Shown: piece by piece, positions 14,968-22,911 of the stretch | Layout: each line of letters opens with the position of its first letter | Position numbering within the stretch: position 1 is the stretch's first letter | DNA from: an uncultured Clostridia bacterium | GTDB lineage: Bacteria > Bacillota > Clostridia > Oscillospirales > Butyricicoccaceae | Reading direction: 5' to 3' | DNA length: 26,295 nt | NCBI GenBank assembly: GCA_910589115.1 | Contig: CAJUSB010000039.1 | Coordinates: forward strand, 1 to 26,295 | Notes under the pieces: model-generated | Told to the model about the DNA's origin: nothing | Database searches by the model: none | The model's input: only the letters and a program-made list of their open reading frames with translations | Made by a program: the position numbers and the translations under genes

Positions 14968-15723
14968 ATGGCAGTCAATCGCAGAAAAAAACAAGAACCC
15001 CTCATTACCGGCGGTGATATCCGCCTGCTGCTTTGCGCAGCACTGTTCCTCGCCGCCGTGATCTTTCGCTACGGCGATGACCCAAGGCTGGATGCCCTCC
15101 GCCTGCGCGTTCAGTCCCTGGTGAACGGAAACACAGGCCTTTCCGGAGTGGTCGAGGCCTTTGGCGGAGGAGAAGGCCAGCCCTCCCGTGCAAACACGCC
15201 GGAGGACGTTTATTCGCCAGAAGATCAGTTCGTCCAGGCGCTCGCCGAGTCCTCCGGCACCGCCGACGATGTGACCGAAAGGCGAAAAACACGCTATCCC
15301 GATACCGTGGATAAAACCCTGTACGTCATGACCTTCGACCATCAGAATCCCGTAGAAGGTACCGTTACCTCGGCTTTCGGCGGACGCGACGATCCCCTGG
15401 ACGGCGTAAGCGATTTCCACTACGGCCTGGATATCGCCGCGCCAGAAGGCACCCCCATCAGCGCGATCGCCGACGGCGAAGTCCTGGAAACCGGCGTCAG
15501 CGCAAGCTACGGCAATTATGCCGTCGTCAGCCATGCGGACGGGTTTACTTCACTCTATGCCCACTGCTCCGAAGTCCGTGCAACTGCCGGTTCCCTCGTG
15601 AAAATGGGGGACGAGATCGCTCTCGTCGGCGCTACCGGGCGCGTGACCGGCAACCACCTCCATCTCGAAATCTGGAAGAACGGCCACGCCGTCGATCCAG
15701 CCTCCTTTGTCTCTTATGCTTGA
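14968..15723 (+). CDS. Membrane-anchored M23 peptidase, SpoIVFA-like
   Basis: The ATG at 14968 is 8 nt after AGGAAGG; an in-frame GTG at 14959 lies inside that site. The 251-residue protein has a basic N-terminus, one membrane segment (about 18-34), a low-complexity extracytoplasmic linker, and a LytM/M23 domain (about 128-248). The zinc ligands look intact: His151 and Asp155 in HYGLDIA, and His232 in NHLHLEIW, with His199 and His230 as the other conserved histidines. So it may be an active cell wall endopeptidase, unlike B. subtilis SpoIVFA, whose domain is degenerate. It overlaps the following M50 gene by 8 bp, the same pairing as spoIVFA-spoIVFB, and this suggests a role in regulating that protease during sporulation. 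A SpoIIQ-like role is the alternative. Confidence 0.78.
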   Translation: MAVNRRKKQEPLITGGDIRLLLCAALFLAAVIFRYGDDPRLDALRLRVQSLVNGNTGLSGVVEAFGGGEGQPSRANTPEDVYSPEDQFVQALAESSGTADDVTERRKTRYPDTVDKTLYVMTFDHQNPVEGTVTSAFGGRDDPLDGVSDFHYGLDIAAPEGTPISAIADGEVLETGVSASYGNYAVVSHADGFTSLYAHCSEVRATAGSLVKMGDEIALVGATGRVTGNHLHLEIWKNGHAVDPASFVSYA

Positions 15724-16255
15724 AATTACTGACAGCGCTGTCCTGATGCTGTCCGTACTCCTCTTTTGTGACAGCGAAAATTTGCTGCCCGCTTTTCTGG
15801 CCGCCGCCGCCCTGCATGAGCTGGGACATATCCTCGCCCTGCTCGCGTGCGGCGGCCACCTGCGGCGGCTGCGCGTTTCTGCCCTCGGGGGCCGCATGGA
15901 TTGCGCCCTGCCCGAAGGTCAGGGCCGCTGCTTCCTTATCCACCTTGCCGGAGCCGCGATGAATTTCGCGGCATTTGCACTTTTTCGCCCCCTCGGCTGC
16001 CCCCGCCTTGCCGGTGCGAATTTTGTACTATTCCTTTTTAACCTGCTGCCGGTCTGTCCGCTCGACGGCTATGCCTGCCTGGAAACCATTTCCGGCAAAC
16101 GCTCCGCTCCGGCAAGACGGCTGCTGAGTACAGGTTTTGCAATCCTCCTGCTGCTGGCCGGAAGCTACCTCTTTTTCACTGGAAACGGCGTTTCGCTTGC
16201 AGCAGCGGGCGCGTTTTTAACTGTTTTTTCGCGTAAAAACTTGCAAAAATACTAG
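15716..16255 (+). CDS. Small M50 site-2 protease, SpoIVFB-like
   Basis: The 179-residue protein is an integral membrane zinc protease. It has HELGH in the sequence ALHELGHILALL and the distal metal-ligand motif NLLPVCPLDGY, with several hydrophobic segments around them. In B. subtilis SpoIVFB cleaves pro-sigma-K in the mother cell during sporulation. This one is much shorter than SpoIVFB (288 residues) and lacks the C-terminal CBS domain. The ATG at 15716 lies within the end of the M23 gene, with little ribosome binding site, so translation is probably coupled; a TTG at 15707 is an alternative start. The family is clear; the sporulation role is inferred from the pairing. Confidence 0.78.
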   Translation: MLEITDSAVLMLSVLLFCDSENLLPAFLAAAALHELGHILALLACGGHLRRLRVSALGGRMDCALPEGQGRCFLIHLAGAAMNFAAFALFRPLGCPRLAGANFVLFLFNLLPVCPLDGYACLETISGKRSAPARRLLSTGFAILLLLAGSYLFFTGNGVSLAAAGAFLTVFSRKNLQKY

Positions 16256-16269
16256 AAATCATGTATAAT
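16241..16269 (+). promoter_or_regulatory. Promoter for the carD-ispD-ispF group
   Basis: TTGCAA (16241-16246) and TATAAT (16264-16269) are 17 bp apart, within and just after the end of the M50 gene. The start site should be near 16276, giving a short leader before 16303. Confidence 0.75.
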
Positions 16270-16302
16270 AGTGGTAACAGGCATTTTGAAGGGGGCGCCA
16301 CT

Positions 16303-16842
16303 ATGTATCAGGTCGGTGAAAAAATTGTACATCCCATGCATGGCGCAGGGGTTGTAGACGAAATCGTAGAACGTACGATCGACGGGCAAACAGAGCCTTA
16401 TTATGCGCTGCGGCTTGCGCTTGAGCGCATCCTGCTGTATATCCCGGTCCGCACAAGCGATTCGCTGGGGGTGCGCCCGGTCTGTTCTGCCGAGGCGGCT
16501 GGTGAGCTGCTTCATAAGCTTTCAGAGCTGGAGGTCGATCCGACCCTCAACTGGAACCGCCGCTATCGCGAAAATATGGACCGCCTGCGCAGCGGCGACC
16601 TGCTGGAAGTCGCCGGGGTCGTAAAGGCTTTGACCCTCCGCGATCGCCGCCGCGGGCTTTCCACCGGGGAAAAACGGATGCTTAGCCTTTCCAAGCAGAT
16701 CCTGACTTCCGAGCTTGCGCTTGCCCTCGACCGCGAACCCGCTGAGATGACGCGCGAGGTGATAGACCTGCTGTGCCCCCGGGGCCGGCGCGCCAAAAAA
16801 GAGGTGAAGGCCGAGGCGGCGCCGCAAAATGATTCAGAGTAA
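16303..16842 (+). CDS. CarD/CdnL family transcription regulator
   Basis: CarD-type proteins bind the RNA polymerase beta subunit and steady the open promoter complex, often at rRNA and growth genes. The ATG at 16303 has AAGGGGG 7 nt upstream; a longer reading from 16261 overlaps the promoter and is not used. The 179-residue protein has the N-terminal Tudor-like RNA polymerase interaction domain (1-65), beginning MYQVGEKIVHPMHGAGVVDEI, and a helical DNA-binding domain (about 75-165) with NWNRRYRENMDRLRSGD and EKRMLSLSKQILTSELALAL. Its order with ispD and ispF is the same as that of mycobacterial carD-ispD-ispF. It could therefore tie isoprenoid genes to growth control, which is inference. Confidence 0.88.
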   Translation: MYQVGEKIVHPMHGAGVVDEIVERTIDGQTEPYYALRLALERILLYIPVRTSDSLGVRPVCSAEAAGELLHKLSELEVDPTLNWNRRYRENMDRLRSGDLLEVAGVVKALTLRDRRRGLSTGEKRMLSLSKQILTSELALALDREPAEMTREVIDLLCPRGRRAKKEVKAEAAPQNDSE

Positions 16843-16864
16843 AACATTTCAGGAGCTGTGAGGC

Positions 16865-17584
16865 ATGTTTTTCGGAAAAAAGAAAAAAGAGGCTCCCCGT
16901 CCCCGCGTCTGTGCGGTGATCCCGGCAGCCGGTTCCTCCCACCGCATGGGGGGCGAAAATAAGCTGCTGCTCGAGCTGGACGGCGTGCCCGTCCTTGCAC
17001 ATACGCTGGCGGCGTTTGAACGTTGCCAAATGGTTAATGATATCGTCATTGTCGCGCGGGAAACGGACATCGTGCCCTATCACGGGCTGTGCCAGATGTA
17101 CGGCTTTGAAAAAGTGCGTTCCATCGTGCGCGGCGGGGAGACACGCACCCACTCCGTGCTGGAGGGCGTGCGCAGCTGCCCCGAAGGGACTGACATTGTC
17201 GCGATCCACGATGCGGCCCGCCCGCTGGTGAGCGACGCGGTTATCTGCGCCGCAGTCAGCGCCGCAGCCGAGCACGGCGGAGCCGCCCCAGTCGTACCGA
17301 TGAAAGATTCCGTCAAGCGGATCGCAGACGGACAGGTCGCCGCTGACGTTCCGCGCGAATCCATTGCCGCTGTGCAGACCCCGCAGTGTTTTGCACGCAG
17401 CCGCATAGAGTCCGCGTTGGTGCGTGCGATCCGCCGCTGCCTGCCGCTGACCGACGACTGCGCCGCCTTTGAAGCGTCCGGGCTGCCGGTTGCCGCAACA
17501 GAGGGGGACTATCGGAATATTAAAATTACAACACCGGAGGACCTGCTGATTGCCGAGGCCCTTCTAAAAAGGTGGGAGGAATAA
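16865..17584 (+). CDS. ispD: 2-C-methyl-D-erythritol 4-phosphate cytidylyltransferase
   Basis: IspD joins CTP and MEP to form CDP-ME in the non-mevalonate isoprenoid pathway. The 239-residue protein has the nucleotide-binding start VIPAAGSSHRMGGENKLLLEL, the central HDAARPLV, the PMKDSVKRI stretch, VQTPQCF, and LTDDCAAFE, ending in YRNIKITTPEDL. An extra lysine-rich tail of about 13 residues stands at the N-terminus (MFFGKKKKEAP). AGGAG lies 9 nt before the ATG. It follows the carD-like gene by 22 bp and ends 3 nt before ispF. Confidence 0.94.
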   Translation: MFFGKKKKEAPRPRVCAVIPAAGSSHRMGGENKLLLELDGVPVLAHTLAAFERCQMVNDIVIVARETDIVPYHGLCQMYGFEKVRSIVRGGETRTHSVLEGVRSCPEGTDIVAIHDAARPLVSDAVICAAVSAAAEHGGAAPVVPMKDSVKRIADGQVAADVPRESIAAVQTPQCFARSRIESALVRAIRRCLPLTDDCAAFEASGLPVAATEGDYRNIKITTPEDLLIAEALLKRWEE

Positions 17585-17587
17585 AAA

Positions 17588-18064
17588 ATGGGTTTCCGTA
17601 TTGGGCATGGCTATGACGTGCACAGGCTGGTAGGCGGCCGGAAATGTATTCTCGGCGGCGTTGATATCCCGCACGATACCGGGTTGCTTGGGCATTCGGA
17701 TGCCGATGTGCTTGTACATGCCGTAATGGACGCCCTGCTGGGTGCAGCGGCACTCGGCGACATCGGACAGCATTTCCCGGATCATGATCCGTCCTACGCG
17801 GGTGCGAATTCGCTCGACCTGCTCTGGCGGGTTGCGATGCTGCTGCAAAAGCACGGCTATACGGTAGGGAATATTGATGCAACGATCATTGCCCAGGAGC
17901 CCAAAATGAAGCCGTATATCTCTACAATGCGAAAAAATATTGCCCATGCAGTCGGTGTAAGCGTGAACTGCGTTTCGGTCAAGGCGACAACAGAGGAAGG
18001 GCTTGGCTTCACCGGGGAGCGCTTCGGGATTGCCGCCCATGCGGTCTGCCTGATTGAAAAATAG
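17588..18064 (+). CDS. ispF: 2-C-methyl-D-erythritol 2,4-cyclodiphosphate synthase
   Basis: IspF closes CDP-ME 2-phosphate into the cyclic diphosphate MEcPP with loss of CMP. The 158-residue protein has the typical length and the zinc site Asp10, His12 (GHGYDVH) and His44 (VLVHAVMDALLG), with the GHSDADV loop. The later segments IGQHFPDHDPSYAGANS and KATTEEGLGFTG are conserved in the trimeric enzyme. It starts 3 nt after ispD, with GGGAGGA inside the ispD end as its ribosome binding site. The intervening pathway gene ispE is not in the window. Confidence 0.95.
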   Translation: MGFRIGHGYDVHRLVGGRKCILGGVDIPHDTGLLGHSDADVLVHAVMDALLGAAALGDIGQHFPDHDPSYAGANSLDLLWRVAMLLQKHGYTVGNIDATIIAQEPKMKPYISTMRKNIAHAVGVSVNCVSVKATTEEGLGFTGERFGIAAHAVCLIEK

Positions 18065-18200
18065 GCCGGTTCGAGGCCAGGGCAGCCTCTTCCCGTTGCC
18101 GCTGCAGCCCGGAATTGGTGATTTTGACGAATCCTGATTGTGATATTTCCAGCCTGCTGCGTTTTTGACAATCCTATTTGCAAAATTTGAGTTTCGGTTG

Positions 18201-18234
18201 AACCTCTGGAGAAATTTGCTCCAGAGGTTTTTTG
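18201..18234 (+). terminator. Terminator of the carD-ispD-ispF group
   Basis: AACCTCTGGAG (18201-18211) pairs with CTCCAGAGGTT (18219-18229) around a 7-nt loop and runs into six T residues. It is a standard intrinsic terminator, about 140 bp after ispF. The bases between ispF and the terminator show no gene. Confidence 0.92.
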
Positions 18235-18359
18235 CTGTTTTGTTCGTGCAATGTGCAAAAAAATAACGAGACGCGGCGCGTTCTGCAAAATTCAAACGTT
18301 TGCTCTGGATTTGTGTAAAATGAACAAAAAATAATATTTTTATTAAGCAGAAACGCACC

Positions 18360-18388
18360 TTGCAGGCTGTAATTACAGGATGTATAAT
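18360..18388 (+). promoter_or_regulatory. Promoter for the surface phosphatase gene
   Basis: TTGCAG (18360-18365) and TATAAT (18383-18388) are separated by 17 bp. The start site should fall near 18395, directly in front of the leader's first helix. Confidence 0.75.
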
Positions 18389-18394
18389 AAATCC

Positions 18395-18560
18395 ATCGAA
18401 ATGACGAATTTCATGCCGGTCCGGTTTTTGGCCGGGAGGAAAGGAGGCACAGTGCCTGTCGCCGGAGATACGTCATTTCATCAGCCATGCCCGAAAAACG
18501 GTGGATATGCGCCCGGTATTTCAGGGCGTGGCTCCTGACAAAAAGAGAGGAGAAGACAAT
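18395..18560 (+). promoter_or_regulatory. Structured 5' leader, riboswitch candidate
   Basis: The leader opens with GAAATGACG (18398-18406), which pairs with CGTCATTTC (18471-18479). Two hairpins fit inside that helix: CCGG around TTTTTGG (18421-18435), and AGGCA-cag-TGCCT (18445-18457). Together they give a three-way-junction shape. A second domain pairs AGCCATGCCC (18483-18492) with GGGCGTGGCT (18524-18533). The opening GAAATGACGAATTTC can also fold on itself, giving a possible switch. The ribosome binding site AGAGGAG (18545-18551) lies after both domains. I could not match it to a known riboswitch class from memory. Structure is read by eye; regulation is inference. Confidence 0.45.
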
Positions 18561-21500
18561 ATGAGTAAGCAACTCAAGCGTTTCTGCTCGTTCCTGCTGG
18601 CGGCCGCGATGCTGTTTATGATGGTACCGGCTGTGGGTGCAGTGGACGGCGCAGGTGCCGCTTTCCAGAACGGCCCCTACCTGCTGGCCCCAAAAACGGA
18701 CAGCATGGTCGTCGTGTGGGAAAGCACAGAGGCTGTTTCATCCACCATTGCTTATGGCACAGATGAAAATGCACTTTCCGAGCCGATCCCGGTAGAGATC
18801 AACGCAGACGCCCCGGATTTCCAGGGTAAGCGGATGAACCTCTATCATTACCGGCTGGAAGGGCTGCAGCCCGGCACTCGTTACTATTATGAGGTCCGGC
18901 TGGAAGGCGGCGAGACCTGCAAAGCCAGCTTCCGCACTCTGAGCGAGAACCCGGAGGAGATACGCTTGGTATCACTGTCGGATTCCCATATTTTCGCGAC
19001 ACGCGCAGAGCTGGATGCAGCTGTGAAGGACTATGACCCGGATATTATCCTTCACTGCGGTGATATGGTAGAGGGCACCGGCGCACAGGCAGAGCAGTTC
19101 AGCTTCTGGTTCCAGGCTGCGATGGAGGATGATTTCATTCATTCTTATCCGGTCGTATATTCCAGCGGCAACCATGACCAGGGCGGCGTTTACTTTGATA
19201 CCTACATCTATTCGGTGCAGGATGAGGAGTATGGTGCAGAAGTGGCAGGGGACAGCTCGTTCAATTATGGAAACCTGCATATTATCACCATGAATTCCAA
19301 CCCGTGGGGCCTGTTCCAGTTGAACATGGAGTCAGCCGGTGCGCAGGCAGACGGGGCTACGCTGAAAACCATTAACGATGCACTGGCGTGGCTGAAGGCT
19401 GACCTTGAGAGCAGCGCGGCAAAGGATGCAGAGTTCCGCATCATCTTTATGCACCATCCGGTATCAGATGCGTATACCAAGCGCTATATCCCGGACGTTA
19501 TCGAGCCGGGCAATGTGGATCTGCTGCTTTCCGGCCATACGCATACCTATGCGCGTGCAGTATCCTCCAATCCGGCGGTTGGTGCGGGCACGGTCTATCT
19601 GACCCATCAGGACGCACGCACATACAACAAGAAGGGCGACTTCTTTTACATTTCCTGCAAGCCGGGCGAGGGCCTGCTGACCGTTGAAAACTACGGCGCG
19701 GAGACTGAGGGCGCAGCGCCTGTGGTTGCAAATACCACCAAGATCGCCTCCGAAAAGCAGGTATTGAGCTGGAGCAATATTTCGATTGAACCATCGTCTG
19801 TCCTTTATAATGATGGCGTGACTGTAAGCGCAACCGTTACAAATAACGGCAAGGGCCTGGCAGCAGCTGTCGTCCCGATTGAGGATAATGGGACAGTCCG
19901 TTACCTGGAGCCGAAGGACGGCACCCCCACGCTCGATCCGGGCGAATCCGTCACATTGACCGGTGAGCTGCGTATGTCCGAGCTGGGTTCGCATACGCTC
20001 AAGCTGGCAGACGTGACCAAGACGGTCAACGTGGAATACCGCAGCGCCACCTTTGATTACACCAACCTCCGTACAAAGCAGGGTGACGGCGAAGTCAGCG
20101 ATATGCTGAGCAACATCCTCCATGTGAAAGCGGACGTTGTCAATATCGGCAATGAAGCCGGTACGGCTGTTGCAGAGTTCAAGATTGACGGCAAAGTGAT
20201 CGATAGCAAGGAGTATCATCTGGCCTCTGGCGAGACAAGCACGGTAGAATTTGCCTGGCGCTTTGACAAGGCGGGTGAGTTTGAAGTTACCGTTGGTGAT
20301 ATCGAACCGCAGACCGTTTATGTAGAAGGCTCAATCCAGGGTATGCCGATCATTAAGGACAAATCCGGCAGCAACAATAATGCATATATCCACGGTCAGC
20401 CTGAATTTGGCACCGATGAGAACGGAAATCAGACCCTTATTCTGGATGGCCTGCGGGATTACATCGAGATTCCCGATGACAGCAGCTACATTCCTGATGA
20501 GGCAATGAGCGGCATTGTTTGGGCGAAGCTCCCGGGCGCAGGCACAACAAAGGGCGGCGTTTCCGAGCTGGTCGAACAGTACGTTGACCTTGACGGCAAG
20601 GGTGCGATTCCTGACCATAACCCGCTGATGGTCAAGGGCATTTCAATCGGCTGGGGCACACCGTATATGTTCCGCATGGCAGTGCGCGAAACAGGTAAGG
20701 TAACCTATGGCGTTTGCCTGCTGGATGACAACGGCGAGTTCCAGTGGAACGACAGCAGCGATGAAGCAGCTGGGATCAAAAAAGATCAGTGGGTGCAGTA
20801 TACCGGTACGTTCTCTCTTTCTGAGGGCGGCGATTCCTATCAGAATGAGCTGCACAGCGCCCATGTAGACAAGCCAGCCTTTACCGCGCCCATCAATACG
20901 TGGGAAGGTGCGCCGATGTATATCGGCCTTGGTTTTAAGAATACGCTTCAGACAAAGCGCAACCGCGGCATGTACCATACGATGCTGCCGGGCGAGATTT
21001 CACAGGTACGTTTCTACACCTCGAAAATCTCTGAGGAAGAGCATAACGCCGTCCGTGCAAATCCCAAGGCGGCTGGCGCTTCTGCTTCCAGCCTGAAAAT
21101 CTGGCTGGATTTTGAGGATGAGAATATTGAAACCACCGGTTCGCATACCACCGAGTGGACGGCAATCACCGGTGCGCCTGCTTCCCTTGCGTATGATGCT
21201 GTATTCGCCGGAAAGGCTGCGATTACCGCCGTTGTACAGACTTCGGATGACGGCAGCACCGTGAAGGAAGAAAAAGAAATCTCTCTCTCCAGCGGCAAAA
21301 ATACTGCGGATTTGTCCGGCATGGGCGCGGCAAAGTATGCCCGTGTGAAGACAACCTTTGTTTCTGACCTGAACAAGACGGAATCCAGCGTTCCGGTACT
21401 CAATGAGTACGTGCTTTCTGCTGGTACGGTGAAGACCTGGAATACCCTCGCTGACTGGAATCAGGGCACCTTTGAGGGTGCGGCAGCACATCAGCCGGGT

Positions 21501-22343
21501 CATGTTTACCGCAATTATGCGGCGGACTTTGATGATTTCGGTGAAGTAACAGTTTCCGCACCGGCGGCGCCGGTCGTACAGGCGGAGCCTGCACCTGCTT
21601 CCGAGCCAGCGCCGGCACCTAAGCCGGAACCGACACCGGAACCTGTCGCAGAGCCGGAACCCGAACCGGAACCGACACCGGAGCCGGAACCTGTCGCAGA
21701 ACCGGAACCGGAACCCGAACCGGCACCGGCTCCCAAGCCGAAACCCAAGCCCGAGCCTGCACCGGCACTGGCTCCCAAGCCAGAACCCGCACCTGCGGTT
21801 GTTCCGGCAGCTCCGGTACAGCCCGCCGAAAAGCATTGGGCAGCGGATTCCATTGCCTGGGCACAGTCCCGCTACCTGTTTGGCGGCGGCATGGAGAGCC
21901 CGGATGCAGAAGTATCCCGCGGCAATTTTGTCGGTGCATTGGGCCGTTTGCTCCGTGCAGATACCTCTATCCGGCGTACCCGCTTCAGTGATGTGCGTCA
22001 GAGCGATTGGTTTGCTCCCTATGTCAACTGGGCAACGCAGGAGGGCATCATTTCCGGCGTAGAGCGCCTGCGCTTTGCACCGAATGAGATGATTACCCGT
22101 GAACAGGCGGCACTGGTTGTTTACAACTGTATGCGTGTGAACGGATTTGCCCCCGGCGGCGATATCACAGAGTATTCCGACAGCCGGGAAATTGCGTCTT
22201 ATGCGGCGTATGCTGTCCGTATGCTGACTGGCAGCAGCATTATCAGCGGCCGGGAAGACGGCAGCTTTGCGCCGAAAGAAGCGCTGACCTTTGCCGAGCT
22301 TTCTGTGATGTTCCAGCAGCTGGATGAGCTGATGAACCGCTGA
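18561..22343 (+). CDS. Secreted SLH-anchored metallophosphatase with LamG-like region
   Basis: The ATG at 18561 follows AGAGGAG and starts a clear signal peptide (1-27, cleaved after AVGA). The 1260-residue protein then has a purple-acid-phosphatase-type FnIII domain (about 35-127) and a calcineurin-like phosphoesterase domain (about 135-380). Its metal ligands are Asp141 and His143 (DSH), Asp168 (GDM), Asn204 and His205 (GNHD), His298/His299 and His326/His328 (GHTHTY). Two CARDB-like beta domains follow (about 395-590), then a LamG/concanavalin-like region (about 590-860) and a further beta region. A Pro/Glu/Ala-rich spacer of about 90 residues leads to three SLH repeats (about 1090-1260) that bind cell wall polymer. 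It is a surface phosphatase or phosphodiesterase; the substrate is unknown. The gene is monocistronic, with its own terminator. Confidence 0.88.
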   Translation: MSKQLKRFCSFLLAAAMLFMMVPAVGAVDGAGAAFQNGPYLLAPKTDSMVVVWESTEAVSSTIAYGTDENALSEPIPVEINADAPDFQGKRMNLYHYRLEGLQPGTRYYYEVRLEGGETCKASFRTLSENPEEIRLVSLSDSHIFATRAELDAAVKDYDPDIILHCGDMVEGTGAQAEQFSFWFQAAMEDDFIHSYPVVYSSGNHDQGGVYFDTYIYSVQDEEYGAEVAGDSSFNYGNLHIITMNSNPWGLFQLNMESAGAQADGATLKTINDALAWLKADLESSAAKDAEFRIIFMHHPVSDAYTKRYIPDVIEPGNVDLLLSGHTHTYARAVSSNPAVGAGTVYLTHQDARTYNKKGDFFYISCKPGEGLLTVENYGAETEGAAPVVANTTKIASEKQVLSWSNISIEPSSVLYNDGVTVSATVTNNGKGLAAAVVPIEDNGTVRYLEPKDGTPTLDPGESVTLTGELRMSELGSHTLKLADVTKTVNVEYRSATFDYTNLRTKQGDGEVSDMLSNILHVKADVVNIGNEAGTAVAEFKIDGKVIDSKEYHLASGETSTVEFAWRFDKAGEFEVTVGDIEPQTVYVEGSIQGMPIIKDKSGSNNNAYIHGQPEFGTDENGNQTLILDGLRDYIEIPDDSSYIPDEAMSGIVWAKLPGAGTTKGGVSELVEQYVDLDGKGAIPDHNPLMVKGISIGWGTPYMFRMAVRETGKVTYGVCLLDDNGEFQWNDSSDEAAGIKKDQWVQYTGTFSLSEGGDSYQNELHSAHVDKPAFTAPINTWEGAPMYIGLGFKNTLQTKRNRGMYHTMLPGEISQVRFYTSKISEEEHNAVRANPKAAGASASSLKIWLDFEDENIETTGSHTTEWTAITGAPASLAYDAVFAGKAAITAVVQTSDDGSTVKEEKEISLSSGKNTADLSGMGAAKYARVKTTFVSDLNKTESSVPVLNEYVLSAGTVKTWNTLADWNQGTFEGAAAHQPGHVYRNYAADFDDFGEVTVSAPAAPVVQAEPAPASEPAPAPKPEPTPEPVAEPEPEPEPTPEPEPVAEPEPEPEPAPAPKPKPKPEPAPALAPKPEPAPAVVPAAPVQPAEKHWAADSIAWAQSRYLFGGGMESPDAEVSRGNFVGALGRLLRADTSIRRTRFSDVRQSDWFAPYVNWATQEGIISGVERLRFAPNEMITREQAALVVYNCMRVNGFAPGGDITEYSDSREIASYAAYAVRMLTGSSIISGREDGSFAPKEALTFAELSVMFQQLDELMNR
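21590..21825 (+). repeat. Pro/Glu codon repeat spacer
   Basis: This part of the surface protein gene is built from short repeats encoding PEPEPEP, PAPKPEP and PEPVAEPEPEPEP blocks, two of which are near copies. It encodes an extended spacer between the LamG-side domains and the SLH anchor. Such tracts often change length between strains. Confidence 0.8.
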
Positions 22344-22400
22344 ACGGCTTTGCTGACGGCGTCAGCAGAAAATCAAATTAAGCGCCGCATTTGAATTATG

Positions 22401-22441
22401 CCGCGCCGCCGCCCTGAATAGGGAGGCGGCGCGGTTTTTTT
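22401..22441 (+). terminator. Terminator of the surface phosphatase gene
   Basis: CCGCGCCGCC pairs with GGCGGCGCGG, with an inner CCC/GGG, followed by seven T residues. A smaller perfect hairpin, TGCTGACG/CGTCAGCA (about 22352-22368), lies just before it. Confidence 0.92.
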
Positions 22442-22544
22442 GACGGCTTGCGCCGGATGGTCCGGGAGGCGCTGGAGATAGACAAAATCGGTGCCGAAAT
22501 AAAGTCTTTACAGTACCTGGAAGGAAGCCGTCCGGCAGAGGCCC

Positions 22545-22581
22545 AGGGGGTACGGAAAACTGTTTTCCGAAAGTACCCCCT
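22545..22581. repeat. Long perfect hairpin in the nrd upstream region
   Basis: AGGGGGTAC pairs with GTACCCCCT, and inside it GGAAAAC pairs with GTTTTCC around a single T, with a GAAA bulge. There is no T tract in either direction. Function unknown. Confidence 0.7.
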
Positions 22582-22613
22582 AAAACAGCGGGTAATCGGC
22601 GGCCTGTGCCGGA

Positions 22614-22627
22614 CACAAGATATAGTG
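22614..22627. promoter_or_regulatory. NrdR-like box, distal
   Basis: CACAAGATATAGTG matches the NrdR box plan (CAC-A/T-A-x-ATAT-A/T-GTG) with one departure at the sixth base. It is identical over 14 bases to the box at 22912-22925 and lies about 298 bp upstream of it. NrdR sites usually lie about 31-32 bp apart, so this distance is unusual. Confidence 0.6.
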
Positions 22628-22728
22628 CCGTCTGTTTTGTGGGTGCGGGCGCGCCTGTCGGTATTCCCCGAATCCGTCTGCTGCTGCCTTTTTGTCGGTT
22701 TTTTGAGGATTTGAGTGCAGTCCACATC

Positions 22729-22790
22729 TTTTCCCCAGCTTCATCCACACGGCGTGCGGACGGACGAAGGTTTTCAACAGGTTATCCACA
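22729..22790 (+). promoter_or_regulatory. DnaA box cluster upstream of nrdD
   Basis: A perfect DnaA box TTATCCACA stands at 22782-22790. Weaker boxes in the same direction are TCATCCACA (22741-22749, one mismatch), TTTTCAACA (22771-22779, two) and TTTTCCCCA (22729-22737, two). The following sequence to 22871 is AT-rich. DnaA control of ribonucleotide reductase genes is known for E. coli nrdAB. Sites are read directly; binding is inferred. Confidence 0.6.
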
Positions 22791-22871
22791 GAGTTATCAT
22801 TGTCCGTGCAAAATCCTGTCCAGAAAAATATGGTTGTTTTACAGCAAAATAGCCAAAATCTTTTTAAGCAC

Positions 22872-22899
22872 TTGACAATACGAAGGAATGTGGTAAAAT
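22872..22899 (+). promoter_or_regulatory. Promoter for nrdD
   Basis: TTGACA (22872-22877) and TAAAAT (22894-22899) are 16 bp apart, with TGG before the -10 as an extended -10 element. The start site should be near 22906. A long stretch without a gene (22344-22998) holds this promoter, the DnaA and NrdR sites, one terminator and one hairpin. Confidence 0.8.
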
Positions 22900-22911
22900 G
22901 GAAATCACCGG

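Noticed and set aside
22362..22748. Minus-strand open frame of 128 residues
   Set aside because: It runs through a terminator, the long hairpin and the NrdR-like box, has a low-complexity product with no family likeness, and has no promoter.
22729..22871. DnaA boxes plus AT-rich DNA as a chromosomal origin
   Set aside because: Only one perfect box, and no dnaA, dnaN, rpmH or gyrase genes are near. The position ahead of nrdD favours gene control.
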